Shown: positions 22,619 through 34,500 of the stretch, piece after piece
How the letters are laid out: each line of letters opens with the position of its first letter
Position numbering within the stretch: position 1 is the first letter of the stretch
NCBI GenBank assembly: GCA_036365145.1
Contig: JAEOAD010000004.1
Span: 49,506,001 to 49,570,000, forward strand
Direction of reading: 5' to 3'
DNA from: Orientallactaga sibirica
Lineage: Eukaryota > Chordata > Mammalia > Rodentia > Dipodidae
Length of the DNA: 64,000 nt
Made by a program: the position numbers and the translations under genes
Notes under the pieces: model-generated
What the model saw: the letters and a program-made list of their open reading frames with translations, nothing else
What the model was told of the DNA's origin: nothing
Database searches by the model: none

Positions 22619-23084
22619 CATTTTTAAGTTTTTAATTATATCAATAATTTTATTTGTAAGGGAAGCCTCAAAAGTACTTGAGTCTCACCTGCACTGTTTC
22701 TAGTCTTGGCTTCTGAACCAACAGTTTGAGATATACAAGCAATCTTAACAGATATTTATTGAATTATGGAAATTATAGAAACATTTTAAGTAGAATTTTA
22801 TTTTGATAGCACTCATTGTTAAGAAAATTTCTTCTATACTGTGGTCTAGATGAATCTCTTCCTGATTCTACCCACTGGGTCAGGTATGCTCTGGTTACTG
22901 AGACAAATGAGTCAATTTTGTGTGTTGCTATTTAATGAGTAAAAAAAAGATTAGTATATTCATGGGTAATCAAAATACTATATCTTGTTACTTAAGGAAT
23001 CACATCTGTTTGTGATTTGATAAACTATATGCCAATTCTTATTATAGATCTTGTATGAAATATGGTTTATATTTTGTACATGCT
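22619..23084. other. Unassigned AT-rich DNA
   Basis: No gene or repeat recognised. Confidence 0.4.
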
Positions 23085-23440
23085 GTTTGGATGCTAAATG
23101 TCGAGGCTCATGTGTTGCAACACTTGGTGCCCAGCCTGTGGTACTGTTTGGGGAGGTTTTGGAAACTTAAAAATGTGATCTAGCAAGCAGAAATGTGTTG
23201 TTGGATATTGGCCTTAAAGGTGACATTTGTTTCTAGTGTAGGCCTGACCATTCTGCTTCCGGGTCTGCTGTCTAGAAGAAACAGGAGCCCCAGGCTCCAG
23301 CCCCCATGGACTGAGCCACACCTGCTGTCACACCTTCCTATCATGATGGACTGAACTGTAAGCCAAAATAAACCTCTCCTCCCTTAGGTTGCTGTTGTCA
23401 GGTCACAGCAGCAGGAAAAGTAGCTGTCACTCTACATGAT
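23085..23440 (+). mobile_element. MaLR-like solo LTR
   Basis: Starts near TGTTTGGATGCTAAATGTCG and GGCTCATGTGTTGCAACACT, continues with CCTTAAAGGTGACATTTG, and ends with the characteristic TGAACTGTAAGCCAAAATAA ACCTCTCC and TCACAGCAGCAGGAAAAGTA. The AATAAA at about 23366 would serve as its poly(A) signal. This matches rodent ERVL-MaLR LTRs as I remember them. No internal sequence lies beside it. Confidence 0.75.
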
Positions 23441-24739
23441 ATAATATTATACTTTAGCCTTTGCTGAAATTGATTGTTATTGGCAAAAGTCCTGACCAAT
23501 AATGCTCCAGAAGGGAGAATGATAACCCCATTACTTTTCCCCTTAATTGTCATTTTTGATAAATGAATTTTAGCTATTTATTTAAATTTAATAAATCATG
23601 TTATCTACTTGATTCTAAATATAACCAAATAAAATTTTATATGACCTCAAAATGGATGGCTTTTCTTAAACACGCTGTTATTAAATGACTAGATAATCAT
23701 CAGGGTGACCCTGGCTTTGCTCTTTCTGCAGACACCTGCTGGTGTGTACGTTTTCCGTACGGATGCTGTCCCTTTCATGCTGTCCTTGTCCTGGTCTATC
23801 CCTTAGACACAAATCAACCTGAAGATTTCTTGATTATAGACTCTCTATGCTTCTAATACTTCTTACCCTACTTGGTTGATCTAGGCCATTCCTGAGGATT
23901 CAGTGGCCTAATGGTGACAATTCCTCAGATTTTAATCTCCAGATATATCACTCGAGTTTCAAAATATGTGAACTCTATAAAACCAGCTGTTTCCATTCGA
24001 ATAATATCACACAGATATCTCAAAGGAATAGGTCCAAACTCAGTCCATCCTCCTCAGTTCTACAGTGACCACGTTTTTGTTTCTCAATTTGCCTATCTCA
24101 GGAATGACACCAACACTATCCTTCATCCAACTGGGAAACCATTTTGCTCCTACCATAGTTCTTTCTCGTGTTCTTTCTGAGTGTGCCTTGCATGTAGCCC
24201 TGTGCATGACATGTAGAGGTTCTCAAGGTTTCCTCTTTCTCTAAAGTCCTAGAGAAAATGTCTGTGAAGCTCTTTTGCTTTTCACTCCCTCCACAATTTA
24301 GACACTATACCTGTAAGAGAAGTGTGGAAATTGGGTATTTATTAAGTGAACATGATGAAATTTGGTAGATTATACACTATAATCAGCTTTTCATTTTCTG
24401 TACCAACAATAAGCTTTTGGACGGCTAATCCAGTATAAGTCACAACTTCCAAATATGCCAACTCAACGCTTGAATGCCTTGTCATTATTCTCATTTTTGA
24501 TGCCTTTTTCTTTCCAATTACATGCTTGAAGCACAAGGCACTGAAGTATAATTCTTCTTCCTTAATATCACAATGGTTTAAATTTAGGCTCCTTAGAGTT
24601 TTAACTGAAATGCATATAGAAGAGGACCAAAAAAAGTTAATTCTTTTCAAGAAAATTCAACTCTACTAAGTACAGTTCTATAAAGAAAAAGTCAGACCCT
24701 GTCAACAATTAGTTCTATGTTTATATTTATAAGGGTTAC
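23441..24739. other. Unassigned DNA
   Basis: No gene or clear repeat. Contains CCGTACGG, a perfect 8-bp palindrome, near 23756. Open frames at 23911-24180 (plus, 89 codons) and 24342-24650 (minus, 102 codons) have no recognisable domain. Confidence 0.4.
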
Positions 24740-25000
24740 TTTTTTTTTTTTTTTTTTTCTGATCTCTGTGCAAAAGTCTCCAGTGATTTATTGCAATTAA
24801 ACCTAGATATTGAACTTAGAGTGGGGAGGAACTAAGAATGATTAATTTTTCAAGACCAAAACTAGGTTTACAAGAACTTGGTTAAGATGGGAGGACATGA
24901 TCTGAATAGGTAGACACTGGGCCAAAGGAACTTACTAAGTGGCTTTCTGAGTGAAAACCTCTACCACTGTAGAAAACCTAATACATCGGGTACACATTAG
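24740..25000 (-). pseudogene. Possible unidentified retrocopy with poly(A) tail
   Basis: A T run at 24740-24759 is, on the minus strand, a run of about 20 A. It is preceded by GCAATAAATCACTGGAG, with AATAAA about 25 bases before the A run, the spacing of a cleaved mRNA 3' end. The upstream sequence (plus 24785-25000) matches no SINE or L1 that I know and no protein was recognised, so it may be a 3'UTR. The right edge is unknown. It could equally be an unrelated A-rich tail. Confidence 0.3.
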
Positions 25001-25588
25001 TCTGGAAGGTGTTCTGGGGAAGGGAAAAGAGACTAGACTGTCTAATCCTAAACTGACAGTAAGACTTTGTCACCAAGAGGGAGGTACTCAAGAGAGTCCA
25101 ATGTGTGGAGAACCGGGCATTTTCTAAATGGAGTTGGTATTCATACAAATGAAAATATTGGTGGTGAGTGAATTCAGATATTTAGAAACACAGGCATCTT
25201 GTTAGTTTGTTGACATTTGATTAGATATTTAAAAGTCTTTTGGAGGGACTAGCTCCCAAGCCTGTTTTGAATTTTTTTTTTTTTTTTACGAATACCCGAC
25301 AATATAAAATCAGTCCTAATAACATCTTTGACAGAATTTAATAAAGCACACAACAAACTTGTAATTTTAACAGGCAAATTTACACATATGTATAACTGAG
25401 AAGTGAATTTGGAATATGTTAGCCTTCCATCTGTACACACAGAGAAAAAATGGGAAAAATGATTTACCAACTGTCAATAAACAAGTTTAAATGGATTCTA
25501 AAGTTCTCATTCCAAAATAAATTTCTCAAGCTCCCATATTAGAAGTGGAATTTGATTTCATGGTACTCCATAATTTCTCTCCCTGTCT

Positions 25589-25589
<1 letters not shown>
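25001..25589. other. Unassigned DNA with a T run
   Basis: T run at 25271-25288, next to which no element could be named. No gene seen. Confidence 0.4.

Positions 25590-25656
<67 letters not shown>
25590..25656 (+). repeat. Compound (TGTC)n(TATC)n microsatellite
   Basis: About 5 TGTC units switch to about 12 uninterrupted TATC units. Likely length-polymorphic. Confidence 0.97.
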
Positions 25657-26364
25657 ATGTGTATGATAATATATTGACTTTCATGTCTTAAATTATGTTT
25701 AAGACAGCATAATCAAATTTAGAGAGTTTTATTTGTAGCAAAGGAACAGAAAAAAGTGATATGTATTTGGTTAAAAATTTAGGTTATTTCTTCAGGTTTT
25801 TTTTTTTGTTGTTGTTCTGAATGATTCACACTTCTTTCCACTGAATTAATTCCTCCTTTTTCTGAGCTATATTATGGAATTGCAATAAACACCAGTCTGT
25901 ACTGGTCTTCAGTGTTCTTTAAGATTATAGATTACAAAGGTAAATAATCTTATACTTAATCTTCTTGTGTTAAGATTCAACTTAAAAACATGTGAAGCCA
26001 ATAATTTTAATGAGATGGGATTTGTATATCTTAGTGAATATAGTAATTTTTTTCTTAGGATTAACTAGATTTGAAAAAGATATTAATATAAATCTCTATG
26101 TAAGTGCAGTCCCAATTTTATATGACAGAATACTTTTTCAAAGATTCCTAATCAATTTCCCCTGCCTCTCTTTACTGATGGAAATTGTTGATTAATTTTG
26201 CTACAGGGGCCTTTTTTATCCTTTCTAGATAATTATATATAGACACTCATTAGTCATCACTGATATAGCGAGTGGTTACTTTCTTGGGCTAGAAGGAATA
26301 TGAAAGACTATTATTACAGACAAGAGGATACAAAAGGAGAATGTAAAGTTAAAAAATATAATGG
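25657..26364. other. Unassigned AT-rich DNA
   Basis: Short T run and GTTGTTGTT at 25798-25817. No gene or repeat recognised. Confidence 0.4.
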
Positions 26365-26540
26365 TTGAGCTGGGCATGGTGGCACATACCTTTAATCCCA
26401 CCACTCAGGAAGCTGAGGTAGGATTGTTGTGAGTTTGAGGCCAGCCTGACCACATAGTAAATTCTAGGTCCACCTGGGCTAAACCAAGACCATACCTCGA
26501 AAAACCAAGACAATAATAAATAACTAAAATAAAATAAAAG
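26365..26540 (+). mobile_element. B1 SINE
   Basis: GAGCTGGGCATGGTGGCACA TACCTTTAATCCCACCACTC, GCCAGCCTGACCACATAG, GACCATACCTCGAAAAACC and a mixed AATAA/AAAATA tail. Confidence 0.92.
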
Positions 26541-26683
26541 TGTTTTGGTTTAGGCAGAAAAGAGCTAATCTGGATGTAAACATGGAGCTTGTTTTAGCTC
26601 CCCTCTACACTCATCTTTGGACTGGAAGAAGTGAGAAACAGAGAAGCTAGAGAAAGATTCACAGGATGCTTTAGCTATCCAGC

Positions 26684-26727
26684 CTTGTCAACAAAGCAGA
26701 AATGTGCTTGTCAACAAAGCAGAAATG
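26684..26727. repeat. 21-bp tandem duplication, period 23
   Basis: CTTGTCAACAAAGCAGAAATG occurs at 26684-26704 and 26707-26727 with no mismatch, separated by TG. Confidence 0.95.
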
Positions 26728-26799
26728 GGGAATGTTCCAACCAATGAGGCTAATAGCAACTTGTATTGATATTGAATATATTCTAAGTCCCATAGAGTC

Positions 26800-26960
26800 T
26801 GAGGATGTAATGAATATAATTTCATCTTCACAAACCCTATGATCCCATATGATGATTTCCATTTCATGGAAGAGAAACAGATGCCCAGAATCACATCAGT
26901 AGCAGGTCTGGAAGCCAGGATGTTACCACCCACCCCGAACACACAGGCTATACTTTTAAC
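26800..26960 (+). mobile_element. MIR fragment
   Basis: CCATTTCATGGAAGAGAAAC AGATGCCCAGAATCACATCA, AGCAGGTCTGGAAGCCAGGA follow MIR order (tail of core, then GGTCTGGA...CCAGG). Confidence 0.6.
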
Positions 26961-28089
26961 CACTAGTCATTTCATTGTCATTTTATAATGATGTATACTG
27001 AAGCTAGCTTCTTGAATAGGAAGCGTAATTACCAGGACTTTGCTCGTCCACCCCTTCTACCAGTGGCCCTGGATCATCAGACCAAAGAATGCGTGGTGGG
27101 ATTTGGGGTAGCTGGAGGTGATGGACTGAGCAATCAGGATCTAGATGAAGCCAGTTAGGGAATTCTCACTAGATAAAGGCAGTGGTGGCACACGTGTTTA
27201 GTTACTAAACTAATACTGAGATTCTAATTCCTGTGGTTTCAAGTACTGACTGTTGATTCTCATAACCGCTCCCCGCCCAACCCCGTCCCACGATGCAGGT
27301 ACTGCTCAGCTAAGGAGCCTAGCTTGCCCATCAGCAGCAACATCTCCTGTGAACAACATGGGAGAGGAACAGAGCTTCCAGGGAGGGAAGTTGAACTGTT
27401 GACTTCTAAAATCCCTTTGCTTTGCTTTGTAGCTAGCAATTCTATGTTCCAGGGAAATATTGTTGCCCTTTCCACTTTCTCTATCTTTTTGCATTTGCAG
27501 CTCAAGCAGTGTCTATGATGCTTGGAGTGAAGCTACTTATTAAAATATAATTAACCATGAAATCACCATGGGAAAGGCAGGCTTTTAACAAAAGAGCTTA
27601 TGGAATTTTCATGGACTTCAAATCATTACCTGGGAGCCTGAAGACTAAAATTAGCTACAGTGAATGGGAAATGAGGCATTATGGTTAAGGTCCACTTGAC
27701 CACAACTGTGTAACTGCTGTTTTGAGTCTTAATTTCTTTAGACCTTTTTATATCACATACTTTTTAGGTAATAAATAGACAAACTGCCACACAATGAGTA
27801 CTTTTTATGTGAAGCACAGCAGGGAAATTTTCTTCATGTACTTTAAATATTTTTAGCATTTAATATATATAAATAGTTTTTAAAAGTCCTATTCTTCCCT
27901 TTTATGAACAGAAAAGATAATGTCTACAAATCTAGTGAGAAGTTTCCCTTCTATAAGCAACAATATGCATATATGTGCATGCATCTATACATATAATATG
28001 CATATGCAAGCACAAATTCCATCAATTTTTTATTATATTATTTTCTAAAGACAAAAGGTAAGAAAATATGATGCAGAGTAATCAAGCAA
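26961..28089. other. Unassigned DNA
   Basis: No gene seen. A locally GC-rich patch at 27265-27300 (CCCCGCCCAACCCCGTCCC) has no CpG clustering to suggest a promoter. Overlapping open frames at 27260-27518 on both strands have no domain. Confidence 0.4.
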
Positions 28090-28240
28090 AAAGGCATACA
28101 AGATATTTAATATTTTTCTGAGTTCCTATCATGCATAAAAATTGACTGTGAGAACAAAAATGAATGAATGGTTTTGGTCTTAAAGAGCACTTAGTATGGA
28201 GGGTTAGGAGGTAGGAGAGTGAGGGAGACATAAATGAAGA
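28090..28240 (+). mobile_element. L2-like remnant
   Basis: ACTGTGAGAACAAAAATGAA, GTCTTAAAGAGCACTTAGT and GTGAGGGAGACATAAA resemble an L2 3' region (CATGGAGCTTACA... block). Very diverged. Confidence 0.35.
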
Positions 28241-28419
28241 ACTAGTCTGTAAGAAAAGCATCCTCAGTTGGACCTTACTGAGACAGAATAAAAACATATA
28301 AAAGCCAGTTGTAAGGCAGGCATCCTGATTTGACACCAGACACTGAATAGCAAAAGACAGGCTGGAACTTTTAGAAAACTACTGAGGGATTCCTTTGTGA
28401 TGGCAGAACACCCCCTTCA

Positions 28420-28560
28420 CTATTAAAAACAACTAACATTTATCCAAAGCCTCCTTTACATTCACTTTCCCCAAATCTCACAATCTTGTAAGCTTGTTTT
28501 ACAGACAAAACACTCAGCTTCTGAAGAGGTTTAGTAATTCACAGAATGTCACAGCAGGGT
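28420..28560 (+). mobile_element. MIR fragment
   Basis: TCTCACAATCTTGTAAGC, GTTTTACAGACAAAACACTC, GAAGAGGTTTAGTAATTCAC, then TCACAGCAGGGTGTTGG: MIR landmarks in order. Confidence 0.6.
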
Positions 28561-30339
28561 GTTGGTTGAGCTGAAACTCAGTCCTGGGGCTGGCCACAGT
28601 TCTATGTCACAAGAAAAAGTTTGTCTGGTTTGATTCTGTAGATCCTCTTTTCTGCGGCCAAGGCTCCTCTTTTCCCAGGCTGTCTCCTCTGACATTGGCT
28701 GGCTCCTCATTTCTCCCATCTTACCTACTGGTAGGCTATGCCATTCTTGGCTGTAGAGATTATATTGGGAACAATCTTTCTCAATGGCTTCAAGATTTTG
28801 CTTCTCCTCCAATATGTTCAGCAAAATGTTGGCTTCCCACTTTCCTTGTTAACCCCTGGTGCGGCTCTTGTTGGTTTAGTTGACCCTGCAGCCTTCTGTA
28901 GATTGTGAGCATTCAGCTTTCTCTGCTGGATCAGCATTGTGGGGTGTGCTGGAGCAAAGGGAAGATTTATTCTACTCTCTTTGGCAGGAAGAAATGCTTC
29001 TTTGTCAGTTAGAGTTGCAAACACATGCCCCTTTGTACAGTTCAGGATACTTCCTGGGTAACACCATTAACTGTTTCCCGGGTAGCAGAAGCTCTGGGGT
29101 CATTGCCGAATTACCCTTTAACTTTCACTATGTGAGCCTCTAACTGTTTTGTTCAGCTGCACTATTGAACTCTGCACATCATGAAAGCCAGGTTCTCATG
29201 AGCTAAGTCTTTGACAAAGGGAATCATGAGCTGAGGCATTGACAAAGCATGTCAACGTAATGCATGTGTAGCACATGGTATGTATTCAATTAATGTTACT
29301 GAATAAATGGACTTGGAGAAACTGGCTGTATATATGCATGTACATATGTACATATGTTTTAGCACTTCCTTCTGAAAAGAGAAGCTTAATGTTCTATGTT
29401 GTCTAGAAGATAAAAGATAATAGAGGTATCTCTAATTTTAAGAGACAAATGATGTTTGTGTAAAGTGATAAATATACAAATAAGATGAGAAAACATTCTG
29501 GAGGTATGAATAATATTTCCTGATTAAACTCTTTTTTTCCCCACTCAGAGTGACTAATAACTGCAAAGTTTCTATTTTACTCTGTATCCTCACCCACTTC
29601 CTACTCTTCTAGGTCTGGTTAGATCAATTTCCAGTATCAGAATGACCAGAGAAGGACAAGGGGGATATATTTTCAATTCTCTAGTAAAGGTTTATTACAT
29701 CAATGCTGAGTTCTTTTACCAAGAATCTTAGGTCCATCTATTTGGTAGAAACAGGCAAGTCTTTGGGAAGCCAAATCTAACATCTGTTCTCCTTGGGAAT
29801 TTCGTGTTAGTCAGGGAGGGCATATAACTGGGAGCCATTTGTTATATAAATGGTAGAATTACTTTCCTGTCTCTTCTGATGTGTTATGGAGAGAAAGAAA
29901 ACTGGCTTAGCTCTGTTATCACATTTCCATTTTGATTTTCTTTTAAAGGAGAACATCTATCTTTTGACCTCTAGCTCCATTTAACATTTGAAGATGGCAG
30001 GAAAAATAAAATTTGATTAAGAAAGGGAAGAACTCTTAGAAACACAAAAGCTTCCACATATGCTTGAGAAGAAACAGAAAATCTGAACAGACATGTAACA
30101 GTAAAGAGGCGGAATGAATAATCTAAAATCTTATAACATCACAAAGCCCAGGATCAGTTATTTCACTTTGAATTCTGCTGAACATTTTAAGAGCAAAAAA
30201 TGTTTTTCAATCTCTTTTAAAAAGGAAGGTATACTTTTTTACTCATCCTATGGAGATAACATTACCTTGAGGCTAAATCCAGGTAAAGATGTTAAGAAAG
30301 GAAATCTGTAGAACAGCATTCTTTTTTTTTTTTTTTTTT
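28561..30339. other. Unassigned DNA
   Basis: 29225-29320 (GTAGCACATGGTATGTATTC AATTAATG...GAATAAATGG) looks like an L2 3' end remnant. T run at 30322-30340. No gene seen. Confidence 0.4.
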
Positions 30340-31570
30340 TGAATAATGTCATAAAAATTCTTAGTAGTCTACTAACAAACTGAATCTAGCAGGATATTAA
30401 ATAGAATTTATTCTTGAAATAAAAAATGGTTTGACATAAGAATTGAATGAGGAAATATATGTGATAACCTTTATTGATGCAAAAAAACCTACATAATAAA
30501 ATCCATCACTAATTCAAGACAAAACCTCTTAACAAAGTAGATACAGAAAAGAACATCCTCAACCTGACCCAGGGCATTTAAGAAAACCCCAGAACTAATA
30601 TCATACTCTGGTGAAATTCAAAATCTTTTCCACGAACAGCAGAAACAAGACAAAGACACCTGAGCTGATCACTTCTCTTCATTATACCTACATTTGAGCT
30701 AGATCTATTAGCTAAGAAAATAAATAAAACATATCCAAAATTTAGAGGAAGAGTAAAAGTATCTATAAGAAAGCAAATAACACTGGAGAACTGGTATAGT
30801 GTGCTTCCTGAACAAGCATGAGGGCCTAAGGTGACCTGAGACCTCCAGAGTTTGAATCTTCAGATCCCTTATCAACAGCTGGGCATAGCCCTATGCATCT
30901 GAAACTCCTGTCTTTCAGGGAAGCAAAAACCTGAGAATCATTGGAGCTCCTCAAGCTCCAGAATCAGTAAAAGACTCAGGATCTAAACAAGACTTGATGG
31001 GAGACAATCGACCAGAACACCTGAGGTTCCACTTGGACTACTGAAGGTGAGTGCCCCTGCCAAAGTGAGCTTACGAGACACTACATGGGCATGTGCACAC
31101 ATACGTACACCACACCACATTGTACACACACATAGCACACCACACACACACACACACACACACCACGCATGCATGCACACACACATAGCAACAAAGAAAA
31201 ACAATCCATAAAAAAAAACTATTGAAACTCATAAACAAATTGGGTAAAGTCTCAGGATTTGAGGTCTACACACAAAAATCAATTGCATTTATATATGAGA
31301 GCAATAAACAACTGACTACTGAATAATAAAGTAATTCAACTGTGGCATATCCAGCACACAATGGAGTAATATTTAGTCTTCAAGAGGAGAGAAGTACTGA
31401 TACATGGTATTATGTAGATGGAACTTAGAGAGCTGACATAAAATGTGATGTAATATGTGATTCAATTTATGTGAAATATATAACATATATAACTTTATAA
31501 AGACTGAACCCAGGGATTGTCAATGGACAGACTGAGGCAGTAAGGGTTTGTTCATAGGGACACCTCTGCT
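30340..31570 (+). mobile_element. Old L1 ORF2/3' fragment, plus strand, split by a B4
   Basis: TCTAGCAGGATATTAAATAG, GGTTTGACATAAG and AACCTTTATTGATGCAAAAA correspond to the reverse transcriptase region of L1 ORF2. Frames are broken by many stops. After the B4 insert (30790-31190) the L1 resumes with ACTCATAAACAAATTGGGTA and AAGTCTCAGGATTTGAGG. It then runs into a 3' end with GGAGTAATATTTAGTCTTCA and ACATGGTATTATGTAGATGG. Orientation and order are consistent with one interrupted element. Confidence 0.75.
30790..31190 (+). mobile_element. B4 SINE with (CA)n tail
   Basis: Inserted in the L1. GAACAAGCATGAGGGCCTAA, GAGTTTGAATCTTCAGATCC, ACAGCTGGGCATAGCCC, ACACCTGAGGTTCCACTTGG, and a (CA)n tail at 31136-31162. 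The composite ID-B1-tail order supports B4. Confidence 0.7.
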
Positions 31571-34500
31571 AATAACATAACTGACCCAGGAAGTATTCTG
31601 AGGTTGACTCAGCTAGAGAGGTGGACTGATGGGTGACTAAGAAGAGTAGAAAAAGAGATTACCACATTAACAGCCAAGGGAAACCTTCAGTTGGGGTGGA
31701 TCTAAGGGAGAATTGGCAGAAGTTTGATGTGAAGCAAGTATCAAATTCTGAAAAAATGGAAAGTTTAGACTAGAGGACAAGTCCATAGCATATAACAGCA
31801 TATCAAACAGACATTTACACACATTTATGGAGCACTTACATTAGACTGTGATGGCCAAAGAACGTGTCATCAAGAGTACCCCATTTAATCCAAGCAATGT
31901 GTATACATGAACTAGAAAACTTGGTGTTGCCACTGTACACAATTTTCTCTAAATGTGTAAATAAAGAGTTAAAGATAGGTGAAATTATTTCATATGGCAA
32001 ATGGATTTATATTGTAACCTAACAATGGACAAGGATTGATCATAGATGGGATGGAGAGACAATACGTGCAATTGATGGGCAGAAAGAACATGGGCTTACA
32101 CAAGGAAGATATAGGTTACAATGAGAATTTTGTTTAGGGTAAGACTTTTTTCTGTTGCACAGAAAAAGACACTGTTTAGATATGGAACAGGGGACCAGAT
32201 GAACAGAATGATTAAGTTCTGGTGAAAACAGTACAGGCACTGTCCTGGCCATTAGAAAATGTTGAGCATAGCTATGGTGTGATAAAAGCCTAATTTTAGA
32301 AGATTAAATGAATAGTATTTAGAATAAACTAAAAATATGAGAGATCATAGTAAGGAGATGGCTGGTCAGGAAGATAATCCAGCCAAAATAATCAAGAAGC
32401 TCGGATGATTACTAAGAGGGTGAAAAGACTGTATGGATTTGAAAGTCAGTGACAGTCCAATTGTAAGGAGTGAGTTAGAACTGAGAATTCCTGATTTCAA
32501 GGCTTGTCACCTAAATGCAAGTACGAAAGTATGGTGCGACTGGAAGGAAGAACTAGATGGGGACATGAAGATGAGTCAGATTGGATGAGAATAAGGTCTC
32601 AGGGGGATATCAGAATAAAGATTATGTCCAGAGCAAACATTCAGGAGAGGAAATAAAAAAGAATCCAGTCTAGGATATACAGATTACAGAGACAGCATTT
32701 GATCATCTCTAAAATTCTCTACAGGGTGCTCCAGATAAGTGAACTAAATAGCATATGCATTATTTTGTCATAGAAAAATGTTTTGTCTTTCTTTTGCACC
32801 TATATATTTTGACCAGAATGATGAAACAAACAGCCAGGCAAGATGTACCTTACTGTTGCAATAGTGGCAGATGTGTTATGGAAGCTATGCAATCTGCTCT
32901 CTGATTGCATATGAGGCCCACTCAATGGTAGGGAATTCATGCCTGGTACTGAGAACCAAATCAGAAGCCTATGACTTGGAAGGTCAGAGACCATAGAGAA
33001 GCTTCCATTGTTCTTTGGCTAAAAGTTATCCCCATCAAAATCTTCTAAATATCTCCTTATCCTCTCTTATTCATGCTGCTCTCACTCTTGGATAGAGAAT
33101 CTGCTTTTTACATGTGGTAGTAAATACCCAGGAGACCCAAGACCCATCAATATGACAGAAATAGAAAACTTACTATTTAGCATGAGATGAGTCATCTCTG
33201 TGAAATCATCCAGGGCCCTCAGAAACATCACGAAGAGAAAGTGCTGTATTAAATACGAGTGTGCTTTCATTGCTAGCCTGAGAACCTCTTCCAGGGAAAT
33301 GGCTATAGACACTGAGAATACTCAAAACTCATCAAAGCAGAAAATCAGAGGCTTTTAAGAACTCAACACTAAAGGAGACTTACAACAAGCCTCTCAATGC
33401 TCAGGGAACATTATGAAAGACGGAGCCAAAAGAATCCAGGACCCACAGGGTGTATTTTGAGGAATTGTCCTCCCCACCCCCACAGAAGCTGACTGGAGCA
33501 TTCTTAACCCTACAGTGGATACCAGTCACATCACTACAGAGGCCTTCAGTGGAATTAGCACGGGGGAGAGGGAACATAAGAGTACAAGCCTGTGGGAATA
33601 AGGACCATTTTGCAATATGTTCATATATTAAAATTCTCAAGTAAAAATACTTTACAAAAGAAGAAGTATTAGCTTAATGTGAGATGGAGAGGCATGCTGG
33701 CATGTGGTATTTCTCAGCAAGTAAAACTACTTCCTCTATCAAAATCTCTCTTCCCATCATGCTTTCTTCCATAGTTATGGTCAGCTCAGTTCTGATGACT
33801 GAGAATAGAACTTTTGTGTACAACGGTGCTTATTACTGTAAGAAATAAAGCCAGGTTAAAAAAAAAAAAACATAAACTCAAATGTATTTAATCTACCTGG
33901 GTTTTCAGGAAAAGTTTTTCTTAGGTGTATTTGGAGTTTCTATGCTCCCCATCATTTAAGCCATGTGAGGCTTTCAAGTGGAACGTGGCTGCTTCTTTTG
34001 AGATGGACAGTCAGGGTGCTTAGGCAGGTGTCAAGAAAAATGTACTGTAATACGGTTTTCCAATATGGAGGATGAGATGAAAACAATGTCAAAAGCAAAC
34101 AACAGAAGACAAACTAAGGTAAGGCAGGTAAACTTTATGCTTGGGCTTTCCAAGAGATCGCTAGAACACTTCCAGGACCCAGTGGCACACAAGAAACTTT
34201 TTTTTTTTTTTCAAAAAAAGAGGCACACTTTTCCATTAAGTTCTTTGAAACACAGTAAAATGTGCATACAAATATATTAATAACCACCTGCTTTCAAAGT
34301 TTTATTGACATAGAAATGCCACATGTGGCTAACAAATGTTCACTGGGGAGCGATGCTATTATTCTCTCTTGATGCCATTTTATTCTTTTTCCTTCTCAAA
34401 GGGCTGAGTGTGGGTCCTGTAGGATCCAGGCCAGTGAATGCATGGCAAGAGGTGGATCAATTCAGTTTACGCATTTTTACAAGTTTCTGATTCTGCATTG

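Noticed and set aside
23750..23765. Palindrome CCGTACGG with nearby GTACG repeat as a protein-binding site
   Set aside because: An 8-bp palindrome is expected by chance many times in 64 kb, and nothing around it supports a site.
27265..27300. GC-rich patch considered as a promoter or CpG island
   Set aside because: Too short and with only two or three CpGs; no exon follows.
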